NCBI RefSeq assembly: GCF_002443255.2
Contig: NW_019211455.1
Span: 18,699,126 to 18,763,125 of the forward strand
DNA: 64,000 bases
Source of the DNA: Varroa destructor
Taxonomy: Eukaryota; Arthropoda; Arachnida; Mesostigmata; Varroidae
Reading direction: 5' to 3'
The translations under genes and the position numbers were made by a program. The notes under the pieces are model-generated. The model did no database searches. It was not told where the DNA came from and was given only the letters and a program-made list of their open reading frames with translations. Positions 49,312 through 61,599 of this stretch are shown in pieces (positions within the stretch are counted from its first letter, which is position 1; each line of letters opens with the position of its first letter).

Positions 49312-50603
49312 GTAGCAGCGGCAGGGCGAACACGCGATGCCTGCTGGACGTTCTTGGGTCAGCCTGGACATCCAACCCGCTAGCAAATGTTACTCGGCGC
49401 TAGCAGTGTTTTTTTGGTGAACATGTTTTCCTTCTTCGTGTGTGTTAGTTCAAGCCTAAAAGGTTCGCCAGTAATGAAATTGTTTGGCGTAGCAACTAGT
49501 ACTGAAGTTTAAACCAGACGGATAGTAGCCAACTATAAGCTAACCAAAGCTTAGACCTTATATTTTCGGTGCTGGTAGCTAGCCTAACCAACTGTACGGT
49601 ACAAAGCTTAGAACAGATTAGTGGGAAGCGATAGCAAAAAAAGGCTAATCAAGGTCAGGTCAACAGCTCCTCTAGAAAACAGTCCAGCCCCTGCAGCAAC
49701 TGCTGGGAGCTTTTAGGTCTATATCCTTTAGCTACGTTTTACCCAGCATCAAGATCGCCTTCTACCTACCTTTGCTCGTTTTGCAACGAAGTCTGGCAAT
49801 CCTGTATACGCAACAAGGACCACACACGTACACATCGAGAGGCACGTGGAGACAGACAGACGCAGGTTTCGCTCGAACGAACCTCACGGTTAGAGCCAGA
49901 CAGGCAGGATGACGTAGTGGCCAATTTACTGCTACCGCTAGTATTACGGACCATTGCCACGCTATCTGTTTATCTCTTACAGGAAGGAAATACAGATATG
50001 TATATATCTCTTTCCTGTAAGCCTTGCGGGTGAATACAATTTTTCTGCGGAACCACATGCTCTAGCTGCGACTTAGGAAGAGAGGTCAAAAAGCCTAAAA
50101 GAGAGTGACGGGACGTGTCGGAAATCTCGCGTAAAATGTCCGCCACCATGCTTGGGTGCTACCGCCTTCGACTGTGTGTCAGGAAGGCATGACACCATCA
50201 TCCTAATTATCCTCCACGCCATCGGTCCATAACCGCTTTCATCTAGAGCCACGCCTCACGAAGTTCTCTTGTGCGTGGCTCACCAACCGTTGCGGGTGTA
50301 AAGCCGCTCTATCGGCACAACTTCTTCTTTGAGCCGCTCAACCGAAGCAGTCGACCGGAGACAAAGTAATTGCTCATTTTTTCTTTTTAATTCGGCTATT
50401 TTAGCGTTCCTGAAAAGCGCTGCAATAGCCATTGCGGTTTCGGGCATTGCACCGTAAATGGTGGCCAGCTTCTATTGATGTCAACGTCAGGCGCGGCCTC
50501 GACACATTGTGACTTGCGTTTTTCTGCTTTTCGACGCACCGCTAACTACCTAAGCGACCCCCGTCATTAATCTCTTAGTAAGCGGCTTTTAGCCTTTGGC
50601 CTT

Positions 50604-50635
50604 CCGTCGTCCGTCGGGACGGACGGACGGACGGA
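50604..50635. repeat. (GGAC)n repeat with an adjacent inverted copy
   Basis: About four GGAC units (50617-50635) preceded by CCGTCGTCCGTC (50604-50615), so the two parts can fold into a GC-rich hairpin. Confidence 0.75.
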
Positions 50636-51110
50636 CCGACCATCGTTATAGTCAGTAATGTGTGACACCGTATCTCACTGCTGCTCCAGCCGTATTCAGA
50701 AACTTAACCTAATATATATATAAACAAAAAAAAGAAATTTTTGTTTGTTTTGACATTATTTCAGTTATGCTAGAAACACCTTTATATTTTTTATTGCCAA
50801 TTTGTCTGCGAACTCGTTCGACAGCTTAAAACAACGCTGGCAGTCGCCTTTAAGCGGCTTTCCCGACAATTCGACATCAGTTACGATCAGACATTTGCTT
50901 CATTTGAAACAGTATTACGCTAGCCAGGTCTTGCTAAACTAGGAAGCCATTGCAACACGCTTTGATCGGAAGTGCCAGTTACTTGTTTGATACTATTAGA
51001 TGACTGGTAGCTGGTACTATACACGCACCTCTCTAGTGAATAATTCGAGTCATTGTAAAGGTAAGGCCCGTAGAAATCAGGATAATTGTGGCACAGCCGG
51101 ATGACGGCCG

Positions 51111-51530
51111 TTATGTGATGCTTCCGCCTCTTGATTCTGAGAGGCGATAGAAAAAGCAAGCTGCTGATCCAGCATTGCTTGGCCTTGCCACGTCAGCAGG
51201 TAAGGAAAGTTGAAGTTCCTCAAAATTTTTGAGAGACATGACAATAGATCTCAATTGAGCCACATTGATTTCATTGACATTGGAGCGACGTTTCGATAAT
51301 GCACATTCGATTTCAGCTTTATGCTTTTGATTAATCAAATCCTGATAGATATTTTGTGTGGAACTATCGATATTGCTAACACATAACAATGACTATTTTT
51401 GCTGTTGGCTTTTAGATTCGTTTCTGAGCAACGCTCTCTCATGTGGCAGGTCTTGAAACTGCGGTGACTTCCCCAAGTTTTCAGAGGTTCTGACTAATTT
51501 ATCTAAATCTGATCGTGTTTCTACTTTCAT
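51111..51530 (-). pseudogene. 140-codon frame with one internal stop, unidentified
   Basis: Minus-strand frame from ATG at 51530-51528 to the stop at 51111. It is interrupted only by TAG at 51395-51393. The first part reads a hydrophilic, helix-prone segment (TRSDLDKLVRTSENLGK, then HERALLRNESKSQQQK). After the stop it continues in the same style (IYQDLINQKHKAEIECALSK, then NVAQLRSIVMSLKNFEELQL). The even composition on both sides of the stop suggests a decayed coding exon. A long pyrimidine tract lies just upstream on this strand. I do not recognise a family. It could also be chance. Confidence 0.2.
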
Positions 51531-54500
51531 TACAAGTTAAGAGGGTTATGAAAAAAATAATAAAAAAAAAAAGGGGATTATATTGCAGTACAGAATATTT
51601 CAGCTGTTTACTCGGAACATGGTAGAGAAGTATGATACGAAATGAAAGAGTACTAAAGTTAAAACAACCGTGATACGAGGCAAAGCGCTGTGACCTACCA
51701 AGATTTTTATATATGCTTTCCATAATGTACAACCTAAGGTAAATACACATATGCGCCACATAACACTGCTAAAAGCCAAAGGTCTGTCGATCCAAGTCGT
51801 GAACTGTGACAGACGGAAATTCATTCACTCCTGTCCTGCTCCCGTCCTGATGATGCTGCTGTCGATAAGTCGGAGACAGCCACCAACTCAGTTTGTTGTG
51901 TGCTTCCTATCTTGTAAGACTTCGATCGCGTTAATCGTTCTACCGTTCATATACTGTTATCGTAGTATCGACATCGTTCTACCACCGTCTTGGTTATCGT
52001 CGGGTTTACGATTTTCGTGGTTGCAATCACGAGCTTTGTCATGGAGTTATCGTGTTGGTGGTCAGGGCTGCTTGTCACTTGATTGATTATCTATCTTGCT
52101 ACACGTATCAGCCAGTTGGTGGCACATCTGTAGACAGCCAAGCAATGCAGTGCCCATCTTTCGTACTGCTTGATTGCCATAGCACCGTTAGCTTGTTGGC
52201 CGACGTACGTCACTTGGCAAAAGGTAGTTCGTGATCGCGTCTCTGGTGAATCGCCGACCTACTGAACTGAGCTTTCAGCTCTGAGCGTCTGAAGTCATTC
52301 CTGCCTTCAACGGTAGCAGCTAAGTAGATGAACGAGCGGCCCCCATTAGCGTGATCCGCCCTTTATCGTGAAACGTTTTTGCAAAAACCGCCAGAGACAG
52401 TCCCTTGAATAAGCATAATACTCGCAGACATTGAAGGGCTAAGCAGAAAGAGACAACGGAGGACAGAAAAGGCTTTCGCTCGCTCACCAAAGGAACGGAG
52501 GGTAGTGGCAGTATTTAGGGCGCACTTGACTTCGTTGTGCTGTACAGATCGGCAACGTGCGATTATGTGAAAGGAGCATCCTGCAGGTTCTAACAAACAA
52601 AAGGCCTCTGGATTGGAAGCTCTGGACGTCTGGGAATACGGTTCTGCCCCAGTGGTTGAACTCAGTAACTACCTGGCAGCTTCCGCCACGAACTGCTCCA
52701 ATAGGCTTCAATGGTGTGTCATCGCCGTGCGGTAGTGCCTGTGACTGAACTTATTCTGTTTAGTTTCGCCAGGGTTCCTGATTGCTTCGACACTTAATCA
52801 TCTGCCGGTCACTGCCTTGCAGACGGAAATGATGTCTAGATCTCAAATGATACCCGGGGTGGGCAGTGTTTATGCTCTGTTGAACACAAACGGCAAAACA
52901 ATGCCTGCTATTATAGTAAAAGTTCTCAATACAGAGCTAAAACGCTGCTTTCCTCATTTGAGCGACCAATCATTGTAAATCTTTGTCACCTTACTATGTA
53001 TTTGATTGTTTACGACAGACATACGAAACTCTGAACAAGTGTATGTATACGTCAATAAACTAACTATCATTATTTGTATGACTTCGTGTATCATATAAAA
53101 TAGCAGCGTATATATATATTGTGTATATATGTGGCTCTTGCTAGGCAACTTCGACAATGTTAACAACCGAGCGTTACCTTACAGCATCCATCACTATTTA
53201 GATTTTTTTTTAATTTTTTATTTTTTTTATCTTAGATTTTTTTTTAGTATTCTTTGGGTACTTGGTCCTGGTTGGACTACAACATTCGTAACATGAGATA
53301 TATTTAAAATTTTCTAATGTAAAACAGTAGCACAATTGATTTGTTACGCAGATGTAAAGTTAGTGCAAGTACAGACGACAGTGACAAATAGTAGTCTGAA
53401 CTGAGCTTAACATTTTGATTGGTTCATATCGCTCGGACGCATCCCGAAAGCCCGGTTTCAAGCCTTGTGGTTACCGATCACAGTTATCAGATATGTACTG
53501 TAATACTTGATTACCTTTATCCAGATAGAAAACAAGATACCATTGTTTGGCGATGCATCTGGAGTCTCTCAACTGGAATATGAGCTAAACAGAATTCGGT
53601 GATCTGGCTTGATTTTAGTATAACCCATATGACCTTACGGCACTTTCTGGACCTGATTGTTATTCGTGGAGTTATGAGGCAAGAGCTTAACCTTCGCATA
53701 GACACTTGTGCCGTCCGTCGTAATAGGCGTAAGGTCAGCATCGTAGAGATCCTACTTTTGTTGCATAACCGAAATGCAGGTGCTACAGCCATTGAGCTTG
53801 ACATGACATGAGTGAATCTAATCAACAAAAGCCGTATACTTCTCAACGCGTATCTTTAGCCGTCATCATGCAGCTGCTGTCGCTACTACTACTATCTAAA
53901 GCCTACTCTGATCTCCTATCACTAACGTGGTTAGCGTCCGACTAGCGCACTAGGCTTGTTTACAGAGGAGACCTGAATTCCGCTGTCACACTGACTTCTA
54001 GACACTAGCTTTTACCTGCTGTGCGTATGATCTGAGATAAGATTGGGTTCACCGTATCGACAGCTTGGTCGCTCTCGATGGAGGCTTTTCGAGCGTCTTT
54101 GGTGGTTTATATTCTATCGTGAGGAACAATTTGTGGTTAAAGTTAACGACTAATTTTTCCTGCTATCACGGATGTCCTTCCGGTAGTTTTCAGAAACGGT
54201 CCTCACCTTCACCTATATCTTTTTGTGCGAAAACCTGTAAGCACCTAATCGAATTCTAATATCCTAGACAAATACAGTATACTATTCGCTGGCCAGTCAG
54301 CCAATTAGTGAACTTTTCTTCTTCATAAGGCTTTTGGCGCTCCTTCGAGTGGTGCAGTGCGGTATAAATCGTACGCCAGTTAGCTTCGAAAAGCACCAGC
54401 GCTGAATAATGAGTCATAGTGACAATCTCATCAACTGCTTTATTATGTAATCATTCAGTTTAGGCAACTCACTCAATTAGAGCGCGTGACATTACTACTA

Positions 54501-55374
54501 TGAACGTTAACGATGTTTTTTCATAGCAATTACCTTGCCATTTCTGAAAATGTAACAACCCAAAACACTAGGCTACGCCTTGCTTTAGCGCGGGAAATTT
54601 GTATTATATCAGTACATCAAGGGAATGAAAGATTGAAGAGGATCAAAATTTTATAGCCTGCCTTAGGCATTAGATACTGTCGCATTCCTCTACAGCTATC
54701 AAATCACGAAGAAACATCTGGATTTTTATTTCTTCTCCACTCCCTACTACATCAAATGCGAGGGAACCCGTACTCTTAGGCAGCCTACCAGACCTTCGTG
54801 TCCGTTAATGCAAGTATCGACTAATTCCATCTTCCCGTTCAAGGCCTACGCTTGCTTTGTGGAAAGCTCGACCCCGTTTGTCAGAAATAGGCTAACGAGC
54901 CGCCCATGGAGTAGTATTATCTCGATGCGATACAATCCTGCCACTAGTGGGCCTTTGGCACCCGACGACAGCTTTTTTCGCTACCCTTCGGCATGCACCC
55001 GCTGTTATAGAGAGCATCCGTTCCTTGAAGTTTTAAGATTCCGTTGCCTTGAGACGGTCGAGTACTTGGACTAAAACCGCACATCACAGGCCTGTGAACA
55101 TGGCAGAAAGCATGCACCAGGACTACGTGTAGTTGCAACGGTTTCGGCGGCTTTCATAGTGTCATTATCAACGTAGACGACTGCCACAACAGCAGCCGTA
55201 GCAGCAGTGGACAACTGGCCCCTATTACTCTTACATGCTTACCTATTTCGGAGTAAAGTTCTGCACAGAGCTAAAAAAAGTGGACAAAAAATTTAAGAAA
55301 AAAAGTGAGGCTCTGTATGCGATACCGCAACGACGTAGAGGTCTGAGCCTGTGAGTGCGCGTCATCGCAATGGA
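51531..55374. other. no gene recognised
   Basis: Includes a T-rich tract with a duplicated TTAGATTTTTTTTTA unit (about 53199-53246) and two short TA runs near 53.1 kb. Frames of about 90-110 codons near 51.8, 53.6 and 54.9 kb have no recognisable content. Confidence 0.45.
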
Positions 55375-55599
55375 ATGACCGCAACTGCTTCTTTGATATC
55401 GGCTACAACTTTATCGCGCCATTACTCCACTTGCCTTCGAGTGGCAACGATCGCAAATTATGCTCGGGTATTCTTGGCGGCCTCAGCTTGGGGAATGATT
55501 GTCCTCCACGAACGGGCCAAAGTCGACATCGACCTCCGGCAGAAAGCAGCGTTCGGCGATAGTTTCAGCGACAAACTGGACGAAGCGATCAGCCAGTAA
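55375..55599 (+). CDS. possible small protein or terminal exon, unidentified
   Basis: From ATG 55375, 74 codons end at TAA 55597-55599. The second half (MIVLHERAKVDIDLRQKAAF, then GDSFSDKLDEAISQ) has a strong preference for G or C at the third codon position, unlike the flanking DNA. A hydrophobic stretch (YARVFLAASAWGMIVL) precedes the charged C-terminus. An acceptor-like GGCCTCAG ends just before CTTGGGGAATG, so it could instead be the last exon of a spliced gene. Function unknown; no family recognised. Confidence 0.25.
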   Translation: MTATASLISATTLSRHYSTCLRVATIANYARVFLAASAWGMIVLHERAKVDIDLRQKAAFGDSFSDKLDEAISQ

Positions 55600-58500
55600 A
55601 CAGAGACGGTAGGTACGGCAGCTGCTACTATGGCTTGTACTTCTGGTTAAGTCTATAGTTTCGTAGATGTGTAGCGGCGACTAGTTTAGCCGTAAGCCGA
55701 GGGTCCGGGCGTCGAGCTTCCAGACAAAAGACGCTATCGATAGCGGGTAAGCAGCGCGTTTTCAGTTTCTAAGGATGGAGAAAGTGCTCGTAGGAGCCTG
55801 CCGGACACCTGATCTCCTTCACCCTAATTTTACCCCAACGCCATCCGACCTATGCGATGCGACTAATACTCTGCTGCTTGGTCAGCGGCGCCGGCGATCG
55901 GGCAGCGGAAAGCTACCTGCTACATGCAGCGGCAACACCAATGGGAGTGGCAAAAGGTCAACTCGTGTAAGACGCAACAAGGATTTCGAACGTCGGCAGG
56001 TAGTCAAGCAAAGCTGTGGCTGGGTGGCAGCTGACTACTAGCCGGGATCCTGATTTCAAATCTGCATGACTGTGGAGAACGAATATGCAAAGAAATCGTT
56101 CGTCTCTAATGCTTACAGGGATAGTGACGTACATTTACGCAAGATATCGCAAACAGAAAACGACTGGCTACTGTCAAAATTCGCTCTCGTCTTCATACGC
56201 GGTCGCAGCGGCAGCAATTATTTTCACGATTTTGTTTACCTTTTTATGCTCAGAGGCATTTCCTCTTTGTAGGTGCGTGTTTTAGCACTTTGTGACTATC
56301 ATTTGTGCCGCCCGTTGCTGGTATTTCGAAGGTCGCCCCGTTCCCTTCTTAGGGTAGTTGATATAAAGGAACTGTCTTTTAGTTACGACATGATAATAAC
56401 TTCGGTTGAGAATAAAAGCGTGAGGGAAAACACCTACTGGACTAAACAACGGGTGATCGCGTGCTCTGATGACAAACAAGATTTTGAAATGGACGGCGGG
56501 GGTAGCAAGAGACCGTTCTATTCTCATGCTCTTTTCTAAACAATGAATCGCGACCACTATATGTAACTGTGCTCACTAGCATAGTTATATTTTTTTACTG
56601 TTAATGTATTTTGGTGCTACCGCAATGAGACTGAACCGGGCTTACTCCGATTTATTTTTGTACGGACAATTACAGCTAGCTAACGTCGTTGAGGAATGGC
56701 GATGCTATAGCTGTGCAATGCTCATGGGACTAAAAGGCCCATAATAGCAGAGCGCAAGTTCTCGGCAATCTCGGTGTGCCACGTTTGGCCTTTGCCAGTA
56801 GAACCTTCGCGCCGTTCCCAGACTACTGTAACACGGACCTACCCTGCGCAAGCTATGCTTTATTTTCCGCTATCGGACTAGGGACTTAGCAATGTGGACG
56901 CCGGCGCGTCTCCACGGCGTCTCCACTTCTGCGGCATTGGAAAGTTCTGCGAAAAGTACAGCCTGGTAGCCAACAAACAGTTTAAGCGGCACTTCGTCCA
57001 GGCTCTTTCTCGAAAACTTACTGAGCTGAGGCTCCACTAGAGACAACAGCTTTGCAGCAGATGTGGCCTTCGCTGCATGGGAACTTAGCCTATTTGTGAC
57101 TGTGCCAATGAGGCGCTTAACCAGATTGACATGGTGGATGTCGAACGGTTGTCCGAATGTACCCGATGTAGTTTCGCTAAAGTGAGTCCGTTACCCGTCC
57201 GAACTAAAATAGGTCGCGTTATCCGTCACGGTGACAAAAAAACCCTGGAAGAAACATTACGGAGCTTTCAGAGGCTGAAACAAGTCTCGCTTTCAGGACG
57301 GCACGAATTCAAACTGGGTACAACTAAGAAGGTTCGCTATGCGAGGCTCCTAATGGGTTTATATTAAGCTTACCTTCTCGCACGGATATTTTGACGCGAA
57401 CACTAACTACACCATGTCTCGCTAGATCCTGATTCCGCCTATTGGATCGGCCCACTGTTTCTAAAATTCGGGCCGCGCATCCACTTTCGATAGACAAGAG
57501 TCACTTGAACTTCCAGAAACCGACATGGAAGGTCCACCGTGAAAAAGCGTCCACGTCAGCGTTGGGGAAGTACAGCTAGGAACGACCTAGAAGTCGTATT
57601 CCTCTAGGTTCAGGCGCCCGACGAGTTAGCGTTCTAATCTAATTTTATACCAGACATAGACGTATAGGAAGTGCACTATTTTGGTTCAGGACGAACAGAA
57701 CATCTCAGCTGAGAGACTGACAATGATTTATGAAGAAAATGTACACTCATTTAAAATGAGTGTTGAGATAGTGAATGCGACTAAAGCTCCTTGCAAAGCA
57801 GAAGGATAAATAAAGAAAAAGTTAATAACGATCGTATCCCAAGGGTCTACGACTAATTCACGTAATTGTGTATGCGCGTCACAAAGCGTTGTGTTCTTAG
57901 TCCGTTTTGCCTATACTCATTTTGTCTATACTATTCTACCCATTAAATTTTAGATTTTGTAACCACTTGCTGAAACAGAAACTTAGAAAAAAAATCCATT
58001 TAGAAAAATTTCATTCCCCTTGAATTTTTCATTATGGAAAATTTGAATAAATCTAAGAATTACAAATATTTGGTGAACGTAGCGATCCTTCAAACAACCG
58101 GCTCCAAGGCTGCAACTATAAAAGAGCCTTTGATGAAATGGACATCGTCGGGGAAGCTTGTCGCAAAAACAAATTCGTTTTCGTGAGTTTGTAATACGCG
58201 CTGTCAGTGACCTTGCCACAGTCAAAGCGTGTGTGCCTCATGCTGCAGAAACTTCACTGTTGTATTTGTTTGCTCGAATGTTGCCTGTTTCGGTGTATGC
58301 CAATGTGAATGGAAATTATCAACTGCTTCACAACTGAAAGAATCCAACTGCACCCCATAATTGGTTATGACGCAATGTGACCTCTGCGTTCGGAAGGTCA
58401 AAGTGAGGTTTATCTTACCAAGCGATATTCCCCGAGACTGATGCACAACGGGCTAGTCAGTTAACTAACACCAACAATTGGTAGGTATGGAAAAACTGTT

Positions 58501-59249
58501 GTCCTTCACGTTGACTAAGGAGTACAGGGAACGTGTGATTTGCGTAAATGTTAAATGAATCAATCAGTAACTGAAAACCAGACCCGGGAAGCTCGTTATC
58601 TTTTTGGCAGCCATGAGGTAAGCCATGAAGTTTGTATGATCTCTACTTTGGAAAAGCTGCGGAGGCCGCTATCTTATGGCCCAGAGGTACAACCTTGGGC
58701 CACGAAGGTGCATTTTTTCGCCTCTGGTTGCAGGCTGGCTGAATCAATGCCCCTGCATGAATGTCCAGGTTGGCAGATACATCATGACATCGTTCAGGCC
58801 GCGAGAGTTATTCGACACCTTAGGGTTACGAACAGTCCGCGAACGGCTTGGCTCACTTGAGCTGATAGAAGCCCTTTTGCGTGCAAAACACCGTTTTTCC
58901 CTTGTCATCAAGATCTCTCGGCAATAATTGATCAGCTTCAGTGTACTAACACACAGAAAGCCTGTGAACACGTACTATACAGCAACGGGAACGCATCTCG
59001 ATTTGTGTCAGCATTCACTCTTCAATGGTCAACAGCGAGTTGCGCCGTTTCATCCCGTCTTTTGGATTCTAAAAGAAATTAGTGGTGCCTCTGTGCAGCA
59101 TAGTTTATCTTGTTTTCGATAAACGACTTCTCTGAGGGCGCAACGCATCCACATAGAGGCAAGCTGTAACTGCATATGGATATCAGAAGCTAGCCAGTTT
59201 CTATCGTATGTTTTACCGAGATCTGAATTTAGAAATCTGTTCGTCTGTG
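55600..59249. other. no confident gene; DRE-like palindrome and short coding-like frames
   Basis: An 88-codon frame at 55775-56041 (+) begins 30 bases after a TATCGATA palindrome and follows an acceptor-like TTTCTAAG. It reads a basic segment (QRRRRSGSGK, then RVRRNKDFERRQ) with a donor-like CAG|GTAG context near its end. A 78-codon frame at 57131-57367 (+) is also basic. Neither is identified. A 21-nt near-palindrome is at 57743-57763. Confidence 0.35.
55732..55745. promoter_or_regulatory. CGCTATCGATAGCG palindrome (DRE-like TATCGATA)
   Basis: A perfect 14-bp palindrome whose core equals the DNA replication-related element TATCGATA bound by DREF in Drosophila core promoters. Whether it acts so in this organism is inference. 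Confidence 0.3.
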
Positions 59250-59762
59250 CTAGGAGACGGCATCATTCTTTCTATCCAAAAGAATCCAATACAATTCCGA
59301 GAGCAAGAGCGCCTTGTGCTTCTTATAACCGCAGGTACTAACCTGCACATTTGGGTTGCCACCTAAGTAGTTGACTTTGGCTTTTTCTATAATAAATCTG
59401 CATAAGAAAATTTGCGGTGAATAAGGTGAACTGCTTTCGTTAAAAAGATGAATACGCTTTGCCAAGATGACTCGTTTTAGGACAACGTTTCCTGCAAGAC
59501 CGTAGACGGTAAAGAAGATCTCCGCCGGGCCGTCATTAACCACCGTATTACCCGTCAGCGGCGCGTCGTGTATCGTGTGCGTGCGGATTGCGGTCATCAG
59601 CGGTTTCCTTAAGTAATCATTGCTCCCGCGAATTGTGGTAGTACCTAGAAGTCGGTAGGAGTCATTGGAGTGTTTGATGCAATTGTTACTCCAACAAACT
59701 TCTTTGCGTCTTTTTTTGAAGAAAATTTTGACGGCATATAGTAACTGCATCTTGTTTAACAT
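59250..59762 (-). CDS. 170-residue open frame, unidentified
   Basis: ATG at 59762-59760 to stop at 59250. After the TM200-like gene it is the longest ATG-started frame outside that locus. The middle part (IRTHTIHDAPLTGNTVVNDG, then AEIFFTVYGLAGNVV) has a preference for G or C at the third codon position. Its edges have acceptor-like CGACTTCTAG upstream and donor-like GTGCAG|GTTAGT after NPNVQ, so the real exon may be shorter than the whole frame. No family recognised, no neighbour informs function, and a chance frame remains possible. Confidence 0.22.
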   Translation of the reverse strand: MLNKMQLLYAVKIFFKKRRKEVCWSNNCIKHSNDSYRLLGTTTIRGSNDYLRKPLMTAIRTHTIHDAPLTGNTVVNDGPAEIFFTVYGLAGNVVLKRVILAKRIHLFNESSSPYSPQIFLCRFIIEKAKVNYLGGNPNVQVSTCGYKKHKALLLSELYWILLDRKNDAVS

Positions 59763-61599
59763 TAGGCGTTTACCACAGATAGGCGTAGTCCGATTTCGCG
59801 CATTTCCCGCACTGTCGGTACTTGGATTGCGCCAGCCCGTAATCTCGTAACTGAAGAGGCAAACGTAAGCACCCTAGAGACCGCCATAAAAAATGGTTTT
59901 GTGACCAATTTTTAGTATGCGCTGTGGATTTTGTAGTCCTCTGCTGCCTAAGGTAAACCGAGCGAATGAATAAGGAACAGACAAGTCCAAATGGTTATTC
60001 TTAAAAAAATTGGCGACGACAGCCATGAGCCTTGTGAGACCTGCTTCGGCCGAATTTTCGTCATCAGAGCCAAAGCTCCTATTACGAACCGAACGACGCG
60101 TCCCAATCTGCAATCGGAATCAAAAATGGTCGTCTTTGTCTGTCCTCAGGGTTCGATCCATGCTGCCAACAAACACTGCAAACAACAACGCTGCAGTTTT
60201 TCAATATGCGCGTTTGGTTTACATTCAATCGGACAACTGTTATCCCGTTCACACCGTTGATGATGTACACGCGATTGTTTGATGGGCACTCAAAGGATTT
60301 TTCTCGATAACGTTTTCAACTAACTAGTACACTAACGTATTGCCAATCAAAGCTTAAGGACTCTATTGCTCCGACTGTAAATGGGTCTGCCAGACTGATG
60401 TCTGTTACGTGTACAGACAAAGCATGAACTGATACTCCGTTGTCTTATCAATTGAGCTTCATTTGTTTCCTGGAAGCACCCGCTACCGACCAGAGACCAC
60501 GGAGTATTGTTATTGAAATTATTACCGGTCTGAGTATTACATTGTCGACTGGAATTTCTATCTAGTCTTAGTAATTAATGTGTTGATCAACAGCAATGCA
60601 TCGAAAGTAACCCGGTGCACTTGTCTGTCTTTTACCCTTATAAATTTCAATATTAAATAATTCAAAATCCGCTCTTGGCTGTATCTCAGTCTGTAATATT
60701 CTCTTTGAATTATTTTTTTTGCCATATCGTAGAATGATCAAATTATGCGTGGATGGCAATAAAGCTGGACAAGTCATTTATAATAAGTGGGGTATCACTA
60801 AGAACGCTGAAACAAGTAAACAGGAAATCCCTTAATTTTACCTTGGTGTTGGTACCAGTGGGATCCAGTGGAAACATCGGTGCTCAAAAAAATTTAACAT
60901 CGGCGTCACTAACCTCTAGGCTCATCCGTAGACCTGTATTGGACCTGAATTCTCTGGCACGAAATCATCACAGACCCAGTTTTTGGTGCGTACCCGATAC
61001 GTTTTATCAGACTACATCGGTTGAAGAGCTTTGTTATTTCTTACATTGGCTCTACTTGAGCCTATCGTCAGACTCCCTTGTGTTGGAACTTAACCGTACG
61101 ACGACCGACCATCGACGGCACCCGTTAATTTGACGAGTATCGTATCGGCGCTGCTCGTTGTGTATGTATTGAGTTGTATTGAATAACGATCGGTACTGTC
61201 GCAAAGGAACGCGGTAGTGAGAGACTGGCCCTTCCTTCCTGGCCGGATTGACTTCTAATGGACAATAGTAGCTGACCGAGTGGGGCTAATGCTGCTACAA
61301 GGCGAACTAGCTAGGTGTAACTTTACGTTAGCCCATTTGGCAGTTTCTCTTGCTTTATCGTTATGGTTTGCAGTATTGTTTCGCGGATCGACGGGCGACA
61401 ACGAAGTTGCCTCGAGTATCGAGTTTACCAGTAGCAGTAACAGGTACTCTACATTTAACAGTTGTCATAAATGGTTCGCATGCACTCAGTCCGTTGAAGT
61501 ATCATTTCAGCTCTTAGGCTGTAAGATTATACTAGTGTGGAGGACAACGGAATCGAGGCCAGGTAAGGGACTTGTGCATGACGGAAAAAAGGCTAGTGG
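59763..61599. other. no confident gene
   Basis: Overlapping frames of 80-126 codons occur at 59991-60282 and 60753-61133 (+) and on the opposite strand. The C-terminal part of the frame at 60010-60282 (AVFQYARLVYIQSDNCYPVH, then TVDDVHAIV) looks protein-like, but I cannot place it. Confidence 0.3.

Larger units (their letters stand above)
45991..51110. other. no confident gene; a few open frames of unknown meaning
   Basis: A 93-codon frame at 46028-46309 (+) has a GC-rich third-position bias in its middle, and a good donor context (GCAAG|GTAAGC) lies just downstream near 46320. I cannot identify it, and its stop codon precedes the donor. The rest contains an AAT repeat (47177-47202), an 11-bp hairpin (49284-49311) and a GGAC repeat (50617-50635). 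Confidence 0.4.

Noticed and set aside
53199..53246. T-rich tract with a duplicated unit as a possible retroposon poly-A/T tail
   Set aside because: No adjacent reverse-transcriptase-derived sequence or target-site duplication could be found, so I treat it as simple sequence.
60531..60553. TGAGTATTACAT, identical to the first 12 bases of arthropod miR-12, with a partial match further on
   Set aside because: The middle of the mature sequence differs, and the downstream DNA forms only a weak, interrupted stem instead of the miR-12 star arm. A 12-base match to some known miRNA is expected by chance in 64 kb.
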